DNA from: an uncultured Rhodospirillaceae bacterium
Lineage (GTDB): Bacteria > Pseudomonadota > Alphaproteobacteria > Thalassobaculales > Thalassobaculaceae
Length of the DNA: 11,656 nucleotides
Direction: 5' to 3'
Assembly: GCA_937891725.1 (NCBI GenBank)
Contig: CALAHL010000143.1
Span: 1-11,656 of the forward strand
Part shown: positions 1 through 6,168 of the stretch, piece after piece
Position numbering within the stretch: the first letter of the stretch is position 1
Layout: the number at the start of each line of letters is the position of its first letter
Made by a program: the position numbers and the translations under genes
The notes under the pieces: model-generated
Seen by the model: the letters and a program-made list of their open reading frames with translations, nothing else
Told to the model about the DNA's origin: nothing
The model's database searches: none

Positions 1-541
1 GGTGGGGCTGGATATCCGTCATCTGAACCGCTATCCGCACAGTTTCTCGGGGGGACAGCGGCAGCGGATCGGCATCGCCCGTGCGCTGGCACTCCGACCG
101 CGTCTGCTGATCTGCGACGAGCCGGTCTCCGCACTCGATGTGTCGATTCAAGCCCAGGTTCTGAATCTGCTGATGGATCTGCGCGAGAAGCTGGGGCTGA
201 CCTATCTGTTTATCAGCCACAATCTGGCGGTGGTCGACTATATTGCCGACCGGATCGCGGTGATGTGTGCCGGGCGCCTGGTTGAGCTGTCGCCCCGCGA
301 GGAGTTGTTTCGGAACCCGATCCATCCCTACACCCAGGCGCTGCTCGCTGCCGTGCCTGATCCAAATCTGGACAACCCGCTGGATTTCGCGCGGGTGATG
401 GATGAGCGCTGCTCGATCCCGTCCGAATGGGCGGCACCATTCACGGTCGGTGACGGCTTTGCCCCGCGTCTGGTGAATATGGGCGACGGGCATTTCGTAC
501 GCGCGGATGAACGCATCCTCAACATGAAGCTGGCGTCATGA
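1..541 (+). CDS. ABC importer ATP-binding protein, Opp/Dpp family (5' end cut off)
   Basis: This is the C-terminal part of a cytoplasmic ATPase that powers a peptide/opine/sugar-type ABC importer. The reading frame is open to the left edge (first whole codon at base 2), so the Walker A half and the true start lie outside the window. Visible in order, numbering from that first codon, are the ABC signature SGGQRQR (16-22), Walker B LLICDEP (35-41), D-loop SALD (43-46) and the switch histidine in FISHNL (H73). The HPYTQALL motif that opens the C-terminal extension typical of Opp/Dpp ATPases follows. The tail then diverges and lacks the Cys-rich end found in many OppD/OppF proteins. The stop overlaps the start of the binding-protein gene (ATGA, 538-541), so the two are co-translated. 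Such importers often have two ATPases; whether this is the second or a fused single one cannot be seen. Confidence 0.95.
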   Translation, partial: VGLDIRHLNRYPHSFSGGQRQRIGIARALALRPRLLICDEPVSALDVSIQAQVLNLLMDLREKLGLTYLFISHNLAVVDYIADRIAVMCAGRLVELSPREELFRNPIHPYTQALLAAVPDPNLDNPLDFARVMDERCSIPSEWAAPFTVGDGFAPRLVNMGDGHFVRADERILNMKLAS

Positions 542-2541
542 GACAGAGAACGGGATTCCCCACAGAAGCTCGGCGGGCCGGTGTTCTGGCCATAGGGCTT
601 GGTTTGGCGTTCGGCTTCGGAGTCGTGACGCAAAGCATGGCCCAAAACGTGGTGCCGGCCCGCTATATCGAGGTGCCGTCACTCAAGGAGCGGGTCGATA
701 CCGGGGCCTTGCCGCCGATAGAGGCGCGCCTGCCCAGCCGTCCGTCCGTCGTCGACTTGACGGTCGAGGGTAAGGAGATCGGGCGATACGGCGGAACCCT
801 CAACACGGTTATGGGCGCGACCAAAGACAGCCGACAGATGGTGGTCTACGGCTATGCCCGGCTGGTCGCCTATGAACCGAAGAATTTCGACCTGGTTCCC
901 GATATTCTGGAACGGGTCGACAATATCGGGGACCGGGTCTTCACCTTGACCTTGCGGGAGGGACACAAGTGGTCGGACGGCCATCCGTTCACCTCGGAAG
1001 ATTTCCGCTACTGGTGGGAGGATGTCGCCAATCACCACGAGCTGTCGCCGACCGGACCGAACAGCGAGCTGATCGTCGATGGCGAGGCGCCACACTTCGA
1101 GGTGCTGTCCCCGACCCAGGTGCGGTTCTCCTGGAACACGCCGAATCCCAATTTCCTGCCGGCACTTGCGGGCTCGCGGCCGCTCTACATCTACCGGCCG
1201 GCGCATTATCTGAAGCAGTTTCATGCCGACCATACCGATCATGACCATCTCAAGCACAAGGTCGAGGAGAACAATCAGCGAAACTGGTCGGCGCTGCACA
1301 ACAAAGAAGACAACCTCTACAAGTTCGATAACCCCGATCTGCCGACCCTCCAGCCCTGGACCGCGCAGACCGCCGGCCCGACCCAAAGGTTGGTGTTCTC
1401 GCGCAATCCGTTCTTCCACCGGGTGGACCGGCGAGGCCATCAGCTGCCGTATATCGACGAAGTTATTTTCCAGATCGCCGATGGCCGTCTCATCCCCGCC
1501 AAGGCGGGGACCGGCGAGACGGCCCTGCAAGCGCGATATTTGTCCTTTGCCGACTATACCTTCCTGCGCGCGGGCGAAGATCAGCACGACTATGAAACCT
1601 ATCTTTGGCGCACGGCAAAGGGCGCACATATGGCGCTGTACCCGAACATGAACGTCCGCGACCCGGCATGGCGCGAGCTGTTTCGCGACGTCCGGTTCCG
1701 GCATGCCCTGTCGATGGCGGTGAACCGGCATGAGATCAATCAGGTGATCTATTTCGGTCTCGCTCTCGAGGGTCAGAATACGGTCCTGCCCGCGTCACCT
1801 CTGTTTGAACGCGGCTTGCGAAAGCAATGGGCGACCTATGACCCCAAGGCGGCCAATGCCCTGCTCGACGAGATCGGTTTGACCGGCCGGGATGACCGGG
1901 GCGTGCGGCTGTTGCCGGACGGAAGACCGATGGAAATCATTGTCGAGACCGCCGGCGAAAGCAGCGAGCAGACCGATGTCCTTCAGCTGGTCGAGGATCA
2001 GTGGTTGAAGATTGGCGTCAAAATATACTCCCGACCGTCCCAGCGCGAAGTGTTCCGCAACCGGATTTTCTCGGGCGAGACTCAGATGTCGATCTGGTCG
2101 GGCGTCGAGAACGGCCTAGCGTCGGCCTCGTTTCCGCCCGCTGAATTTGCCCCCACCGCGCAGACCCAATACATGTGGCCGCAATGGGGCCAGTATTACC
2201 AGACCAAAGGCAAGGCGGGAGAGCCGCCGAGCCTGCCGGCGGCCGAGAAACTGCTGGAACTCTATCACGTTTGGGTTGGCGCGCCTGCCGACCGCCGCCG
2301 CGGGATCTGGGAGCAGATGTTGAAGATCTGGTCCGAGGAGGTATTCACGATCGGGATCGTCGCGGGCGTGCTTCAGCCGGTGCTGGTGGATTTGCATCTG
2401 CACAATGTTCCGGTCGCGGGGATCTACAATTGGGAGCCCGGCGCGCATTTCGGGATCTACCGGCCCGATACGTTCTTTTTTGGGGAGAAACGGGCCCGCG
2501 TTCCCGATGATGTGATCGCTCAGGCGATCCAGGGGGATTAG
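538..2541 (+). CDS. ABC importer periplasmic substrate-binding protein (SBP_bac_5 / OppA-like, large form)
   Basis: This is a secreted solute receptor that captures substrate in the periplasm and delivers it to the two downstream permeases. It is 667 aa, clearly longer than a typical OppA/DppA (about 500-550). A basic N-terminus and hydrophobic stretch (about 12-31) end in SMA-Q, so signal peptidase I cleavage after A35 is likely; there is no lipobox cysteine. Family marks are RYGGTLN near the mature start, LREGHKWSDGHPFTSEDF in the first lobe, and RDVRFRHALSMAVNR in the middle. A late segment WEPGAHFGIYRPDTFFF closes the protein. The ATG overlaps the ATPase stop; no good Shine-Dalgarno is seen, so translational coupling is probable. 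Two oddities are a His/Asp-rich run at residues 229-240 and a long inverted repeat in the coding sequence at 1483-1524. Large binding proteins of this superfamily include oligosaccharide and oligopeptide receptors, so the ligand is not assigned. Confidence 0.93.
   Translation: MRQRTGFPTEARRAGVLAIGLGLAFGFGVVTQSMAQNVVPARYIEVPSLKERVDTGALPPIEARLPSRPSVVDLTVEGKEIGRYGGTLNTVMGATKDSRQMVVYGYARLVAYEPKNFDLVPDILERVDNIGDRVFTLTLREGHKWSDGHPFTSEDFRYWWEDVANHHELSPTGPNSELIVDGEAPHFEVLSPTQVRFSWNTPNPNFLPALAGSRPLYIYRPAHYLKQFHADHTDHDHLKHKVEENNQRNWSALHNKEDNLYKFDNPDLPTLQPWTAQTAGPTQRLVFSRNPFFHRVDRRGHQLPYIDEVIFQIADGRLIPAKAGTGETALQARYLSFADYTFLRAGEDQHDYETYLWRTAKGAHMALYPNMNVRDPAWRELFRDVRFRHALSMAVNRHEINQVIYFGLALEGQNTVLPASPLFERGLRKQWATYDPKAANALLDEIGLTGRDDRGVRLLPDGRPMEIIVETAGESSEQTDVLQLVEDQWLKIGVKIYSRPSQREVFRNRIFSGETQMSIWSGVENGLASASFPPAEFAPTAQTQYMWPQWGQYYQTKGKAGEPPSLPAAEKLLELYHVWVGAPADRRRGIWEQMLKIWSEEVFTIGIVAGVLQPVLVDLHLHNVPVAGIYNWEPGAHFGIYRPDTFFFGEKRARVPDDVIAQAIQGD
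1483..1524. repeat. Nested intragenic inverted repeat (REP-like palindrome)
   Basis: Two inverted repeats are nested inside the binding-protein gene. The outer arms are GGCCGTCTC (1483-1491) and GAGACGGCC (1516-1524), a perfect 9-bp match. The inner arms are TCCCCGCC (1493-1500) and GGCGGGGA (1503-1510), a perfect 8-bp match around AA. One base on the left and five on the right separate the two stems. The inner core resembles dispersed GC-rich palindromes of proteobacteria, whose translation often reads IPAKAG, as it does here. The reading frame is undisturbed, and from memory this peptide position is conserved in related binding proteins, so the repeat may be a product of codon use and not an insertion. 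Confidence 0.6.
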
Positions 2542-2548
2542 GCGTCAC

Positions 2549-3547
2549 ATGCTCGACTATATCGCCCGTCGTTTGCTGATCATGGTGCCTACTTTGGTGG
2601 CCATCAGCATCATCACCTTCGTCATCATCCAGCTGCCGCCGGGTGACTTCCTGACGACTCAGATCGCCGAGCTTGAAAGCCAGGGGGAGTCGGTCGATCA
2701 CGCGAAGATAGCCGCCCTGCGCGCTCAATACGGCCTCGATCAGCCCTATTACATCCAGTATTTCGATTGGGCGACCGGCATGCTGCAGGGCGATTTCGGC
2801 TACAGTTTCGAGTACCAGCTGCCGGTTTCGGAGGTGGTGGGCGACCGAGTGATGCTGACCATCGTGCTGAACTTCACGGTCATTCTGTTCATCTATGTGA
2901 TGTCCTTCCCGATCGGCATCTACTCGGCGACCCATCAATACAGCTGGGGCGATTACGGGCTGACTTTCATCGGTTTTTTCGGGCTGGCGACGCCGAATTT
3001 TCTGCTGGCGCTGGTGATGCTGTACTTTGCCAATGTGTGGTTCGGCACAACGATCGGCGGGATGATGGATCCGATCTACATCGATCAGCCGTGGACGATG
3101 GAAAAGGTGCTGTCGGTGCTGGAGCATATGTGGGTGCCTGTGGTCGTAATCGGCACCGCCGGGACCGCTGCGATGATCCGGCGGCTGCGCGCCAATCTGC
3201 TGGATGAGTTGCAGAAACAGTACTACATCACCGCCAAGGCCAAGGGCTTGTCGCCGTTCAGGGCGCTGATGAAATATCCGCTGCGAATGGCGTTGAACCC
3301 GTTCATCAGCGATATCGGCAATCTGATACCGCAGGTGGTGTCCGGCTCGGCGGTGGTGGCAGTGGTTCTGTCGCTGCCGACCACCGGTCCGATGCTGATC
3401 GGCGCCCTGCAAAGCCAGGACATGTATCTGGCCGGCTCTTTCCTGATGTTCCTCGCGTCGCTGACCGTGGTCGGCATGCTGGTCTCCGATCTGGCGCTGG
3501 CCTGGCTTGATCCCCGAATCCGGCTCGGTGGGGGAACCGGGCGATGA
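2549..3547 (+). CDS. ABC importer permease, DppB/OppB type
   Basis: This inner-membrane subunit forms half of the translocation channel with the next gene's product. It is 332 aa, normal for the family. The N-terminal MLDYIARRLLIMVPTLVAIS with the first membrane helix (about 9-29) is typical of DppB/OppB, followed by the usual PPGD motif (30-33). The segment YGLDQPYYIQYFDW (61-74) and the GDFGYSF motif (81-87) are also family marks. Further helices lie at about 102-125, 137-162, 195-212, 255-277 and 293-318. The cytoplasmic EAA-type coupling loop that contacts the ATPase is seen at about 225-249, with AKAKGLSPFRALMKYPLR. The gene starts 7 bp after the binding-protein stop; a GGGGG-rich stretch at 2531-2536 is the only Shine-Dalgarno candidate and is somewhat distant. 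It overlaps the next gene by ATGA at 3544-3547. Confidence 0.95.
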   Translation: MLDYIARRLLIMVPTLVAISIITFVIIQLPPGDFLTTQIAELESQGESVDHAKIAALRAQYGLDQPYYIQYFDWATGMLQGDFGYSFEYQLPVSEVVGDRVMLTIVLNFTVILFIYVMSFPIGIYSATHQYSWGDYGLTFIGFFGLATPNFLLALVMLYFANVWFGTTIGGMMDPIYIDQPWTMEKVLSVLEHMWVPVVVIGTAGTAAMIRRLRANLLDELQKQYYITAKAKGLSPFRALMKYPLRMALNPFISDIGNLIPQVVSGSAVVAVVLSLPTTGPMLIGALQSQDMYLAGSFLMFLASLTVVGMLVSDLALAWLDPRIRLGGGTGR

Positions 3548-4725
3548 GCACGACCACCCGCAACACACCGGCGCCCCGTCGCGCGCGTCATTTCGTCGAT
3601 ACCGCCCCCTTCGATCCGATGCATGACGAGGTCCTGACGCCGGAGCAGGAACGCTACTACATGGCGTCCCAATGGACGATGATGTGGTGGAAGCTGAAAC
3701 GTCACCGGCTCGCCGTCATCTCCGGGCTGTTCCTGCTGCTGCTCTATGGCTCGACCCTGATCTCGGAGATCATTGCCCCCTACGGCCTCTCGACCCGGAA
3801 TGTCGATCACATCTACGCGCCGCCGCAGGGCCTTCATCTGTTTCATGAGGGGAAGTTCGTCGGCCCGTTCGTCTACGGGCTCGACTACAAGCTCGACCTG
3901 CGCAACCTGCAGCGGGTCTACACCACCGACACAACCGATGTGCAGCCGCTGCGGTTCTTCTGTTCCGGCGATCCCTATCAGTTCTGGGGTATGGTCGAGA
4001 TGGATTTCCATCTGGTCTGCCCATCCGAAAACGGCACCTTCTTCCTGCTCGGCACCGACCGGTTGGGGCGCGACATGCTCTCGCGGATCGCCTACGGCAC
4101 CCGGATTTCGCTCACCGTCGGCCTGATCGGCATCGCGATCAGCTTCGTGCTGGGCATCGTGATCGGCGGGCTGGCCGGTTATTACGGCGGGTGGGTCGAT
4201 GCCTGCGTGCAGCGGGTGATCGAGGTGATCCGCTCGTTCCCGGAATTGCCGCTCTGGATGGCGCTCTCCGCCGCCCTGCCGGTGACCTGGAGCCCGATCG
4301 TGATCTATTTCGGGATCACCATCATCCTGGGCCTGATCGACTGGACTGGGCTTGCCCGCGCGGTACGCTCGAAACTTCTGGCCCTGCGGGAGGAGGATTT
4401 CGCGGTCGCCGCCGGTCTGATGGGGGCCAAGCCCAAACGGATCATCGGCCGGCACCTGCTGCCGAGTTTCATGAGTCACCTGATCGCATCCGCCACCCTC
4501 TCGATCCCCACCATGATCCTGGGTGAGACGGCGCTGAGCTTTCTAGGCCTGGGCCTGCGCCCGCCGATCACCAGCTGGGGCGTGCTGCTCACCGAAGCCC
4601 AGAACATCAACGCGGTCGAGCTCTACCCCTGGATCATGACCCCGGTGATCCCGGTGATCCTGGTGGTGCTGGCGTTCAACTTCTTCGGCGACGGGCTGAG
4701 GGACGCGGCCGATCCGTATAAGTGA
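3544..4725 (+). CDS. ABC importer permease, DppC/OppC type, with long extracytoplasmic loop
   Basis: This is the second membrane subunit of the importer. At 393 aa it is longer than ordinary DppC (about 300). A cytoplasmic N-terminus of about 55 residues precedes the first helix (about 57-77). A segment of roughly 90 residues (about 80-168) follows, predicted to face the periplasm and carrying two cysteines, C140 and C159. The conserved LLGTDRLGRDMLSRIAYGTR (about 168-187) then leads into the core permease domain. Helices lie at about 188-213, 235-246, 252-268, 312-330 and 363-380. The EAA coupling loop is at about 285-307 (DFAVAAGLMGAKPKRIIGRH). The start is fixed by the 4-base overlap with the upstream permease. 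It is the last gene of the importer operon visible here. The long loop is seen in a subgroup that pairs with large binding proteins and may help dock them; that role is an inference. Confidence 0.94.
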   Translation: MSTTTRNTPAPRRARHFVDTAPFDPMHDEVLTPEQERYYMASQWTMMWWKLKRHRLAVISGLFLLLLYGSTLISEIIAPYGLSTRNVDHIYAPPQGLHLFHEGKFVGPFVYGLDYKLDLRNLQRVYTTDTTDVQPLRFFCSGDPYQFWGMVEMDFHLVCPSENGTFFLLGTDRLGRDMLSRIAYGTRISLTVGLIGIAISFVLGIVIGGLAGYYGGWVDACVQRVIEVIRSFPELPLWMALSAALPVTWSPIVIYFGITIILGLIDWTGLARAVRSKLLALREEDFAVAAGLMGAKPKRIIGRHLLPSFMSHLIASATLSIPTMILGETALSFLGLGLRPPITSWGVLLTEAQNINAVELYPWIMTPVIPVILVVLAFNFFGDGLRDAADPYK

Positions 4726-4752
4726 CGCGGACAAAGCGCTCCAGCCCTTGCC

Positions 4753-4799
4753 CTCACACCCACCTTGTGAGACAGAACGCGCCTCGAACGAGCGCGCGC
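4753..4799 (+). other. Intergenic hairpins between importer operon and pgk
   Basis: The gap between the last permease and pgk holds two small stem-loops. The first is CTCACA (4753-4758) with TGTGAG (4766-4771) around a 7-base loop. The second is formed by CGCG (4778-4781) plus CTC (4783-4785) pairing with GAG (4790-4792) plus CGCG (4793-4796), with one bulged C and a GAAC loop. Neither is followed by a run of T, so a classical intrinsic terminator is not supported. They could mark a weak end of the importer transcript or structure the pgk leader. I could not pick a convincing promoter here. Confidence 0.3.
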
Positions 4800-4813
4800 T
4801 GAAACGCTGTGAT

Positions 4814-4819
4814 GGAGGG
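4814..4819 (+). promoter_or_regulatory. Ribosome binding site of pgk
   Basis: GGAGGG lies 7 bases before the ATG at 4827 and decides the start. The upstream in-frame GTG at 4809 and ATG at 4812 overlap or precede this site and have no Shine-Dalgarno of their own. Starting at 4827 also gives the MVKYRTLD N-terminus usual in bacterial Pgk. Confidence 0.75.
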
Positions 4820-4826
4820 TGAGGTG

Positions 4827-6023
4827 ATGGTCAAGTATCGGACGCTGGACGGGCTGGATGTGGCGGGCAAGCGGGTGTTTCTGCGTGTCGACCTGAACGT
4901 GCCCATGAAGGATGGCCAGGTCACCGACGCCACCCGGATCGAGCGCGCCGCTCCCACCGTTACCGAACTCGCCGACAAGGGCGCGCGGGTGATCGTCGCT
5001 TCCCATTACGGTCGGCCCAAGGGCAAGCCGAACGCCGAGATGTCCCTATCCCCGCTGGTCGAGCCGCTGTCCAAAGCGATCGGCAAGCCGGTGACCTTCG
5101 CCGCAGATTGTGTGGGGCCTGCCGCCCAGAGCGTGGTCGGCGCGATGAAGGATGGCGATGTGGCGCTGCTTGAGAATCTGCGGTTCCACGCGGGTGAGGA
5201 AGCCAATGATGCAGCATTCGCGGGGCAACTTGCGGCGCTGGCCGATATCTATGTCGACGATGCGTTCTCCGCCTCGCATCGCGCGCATGCGTCAATCGAG
5301 GGGATCGCACGGCACCTTCCGGCCCATGCCGGACGGCTGATGCAGGCCGAGCTTGAAGCGCTGGTGCGGGCACTGGAAGATCCGAAGCGTCCGGTGGCGG
5401 CCGTGGTCGGCGGCTCCAAAGTGTCCACCAAGCTCGATCTTCTGGGCAATCTGGTCGGGCGGGTCGACGTGCTGGCGATCGGCGGCGGCATGGCGAACAC
5501 CTTCCTGTTCGCGCAAGGCGTGGAGGTCGGCTCCTCCCTCGCCGAACGGGATCTGGCCGAGACCGCCCGAGAGATCACCCAAAAGGCGGAAGCCAAGGGC
5601 TGCGAGATCCTGCTGGCGATCGACGGGGTTGTGGCGGACACGCTTGCCCCCGGCGTCGCCACCACGCTGGTCGACATCACTGCGGTTCCAGCCGACCAAA
5701 TGATCCTGGATGTGGGTCCGAAGACGGTCGAGGCGATCGCCGCGCGTCTGGCGGAGTGCAAGACCCTGGTCTGGAACGGCCCGCTCGGCGCGTTCGAAAC
5801 CGAGCCGTTCGACGCCGGCACCAATGCCTTGGCCAAGGTGGTCGCGGATCTGACCGACCGGGGCGAGCTGCTGTCGGTTGCCGGTGGCGGCGATACCGTA
5901 GCTGCCCTCGCCCATGCCGGGGTTCTGGAGCGGTTCAGCTACGTCTCGACCGCTGGCGGCGCCTTCCTCGAATGGATGGAAGGCAAAGAGCTTCCGGGTG
6001 TTGCGGTTCTGCGGGCGGATTGA
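4827..6023 (+). CDS. pgk: Phosphoglycerate kinase
   Basis: This is the cytoplasmic enzyme that interconverts 1,3-bisphosphoglycerate + ADP and 3-phosphoglycerate + ATP, in glycolysis and, in reverse, gluconeogenesis and the Calvin cycle. From the chosen ATG it is 398 aa, the normal size. The N-domain shows RVDLNVP (20-26), the triose-binding R37, SHYGRPKG (H60, R63), the ENLRF motif and HRAHAS. The C-domain shows GGSKVSTKLDLL, the nucleotide-binding WNGPLGAFE and GGGDTVAAL, and a final STAGGAFLEWMEGK. All the basic substrate-binding residues I can place are present. Small differences from textbook Pgk are Tyr for Leu in SHxGRP and VDDAFSASH for the usual NDAF; neither looks inactivating. The start is supported by a strong Shine-Dalgarno. 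The gene stands 101 bp after the importer operon and 145 bp before pckA, without the gap or fba genes that often flank pgk in proteobacteria. Confidence 0.98.
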   Translation: MVKYRTLDGLDVAGKRVFLRVDLNVPMKDGQVTDATRIERAAPTVTELADKGARVIVASHYGRPKGKPNAEMSLSPLVEPLSKAIGKPVTFAADCVGPAAQSVVGAMKDGDVALLENLRFHAGEEANDAAFAGQLAALADIYVDDAFSASHRAHASIEGIARHLPAHAGRLMQAELEALVRALEDPKRPVAAVVGGSKVSTKLDLLGNLVGRVDVLAIGGGMANTFLFAQGVEVGSSLAERDLAETAREITQKAEAKGCEILLAIDGVVADTLAPGVATTLVDITAVPADQMILDVGPKTVEAIAARLAECKTLVWNGPLGAFETEPFDAGTNALAKVVADLTDRGELLSVAGGGDTVAALAHAGVLERFSYVSTAGGAFLEWMEGKELPGVAVLRAD

Positions 6024-6089
6024 GCCTGCCGGAAGGTTGCGTTTCAGTGACGGTTCGCCTACACGAACGGATCGGCTGGTTTCCACCGG

Positions 6090-6107
6090 TCGAGGTGTAT
6101 TCGAGTG
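6090..6107 (+). promoter_or_regulatory. Short direct repeat upstream of pckA (possible operator)
   Basis: TCGAGGTG at 6090-6097 is followed 11 bases later by TCGAGTG at 6101-6107, so two near-identical half-sites lie on the same face of the helix about 60-80 bp upstream of the pckA start. The following bases (6108-6124) are locally AT-richer than their surroundings, as expected near a promoter, but I cannot define -35 and -10 boxes. The remaining bases of this 145-bp gap show only a weak 5-bp hairpin, GTTCG (6053-6057) with CGAAC (6064-6068), shortly after the pgk stop. Confidence 0.2.
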
Positions 6108-6156
6108 AAAACCAATCGATAGAACGCGCGATCCGCCGGTAGAGTGGACGCCGGTC

Positions 6157-6161
6157 GGAGG
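6157..6161 (+). promoter_or_regulatory. Ribosome binding site of pckA
   Basis: GGAGG, continuing into GAAA, lies 7 bases before the GTG at 6169. This spacing and strength support the GTG as the true start of pckA in spite of it not being ATG. Confidence 0.8.
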
Positions 6162-6168
6162 AAACGCT

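Noticed and set aside
679..1731. 350-codon - strand frame opposite the binding-protein gene.
   Set aside because: No known motif, and the + strand protein has a signal peptide and clear family motifs over the same DNA.
2345..4479. Long - strand open frames opposite the permease genes, rich in His, Gln, Arg and Asp.
   Set aside because: The composition is that of antisense translation of membrane-helix codons; the + strand permeases explain the DNA fully.
4640..4672. Short tandem CGGTGATCC repeat near the end of the second permease.
   Set aside because: It encodes a Pro-Val-Ile/Leu-rich membrane helix and is explained by biased codons for similar residues.
4809..4826. Upstream GTG start giving Pgk six extra residues.
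   Set aside because: The strong Shine-Dalgarno (4814-4819) lies inside that extension and the family N-terminus begins at 4827.
6047..6142. Possible 31-codon leader peptide (GTG start, GGAAGG about 10 bases upstream) between pgk and pckA.
   Set aside because: The composition is ordinary, there is no run of regulatory codons or attenuator-like hairpin after it, and the Shine-Dalgarno is weak; it is likely a chance open frame.
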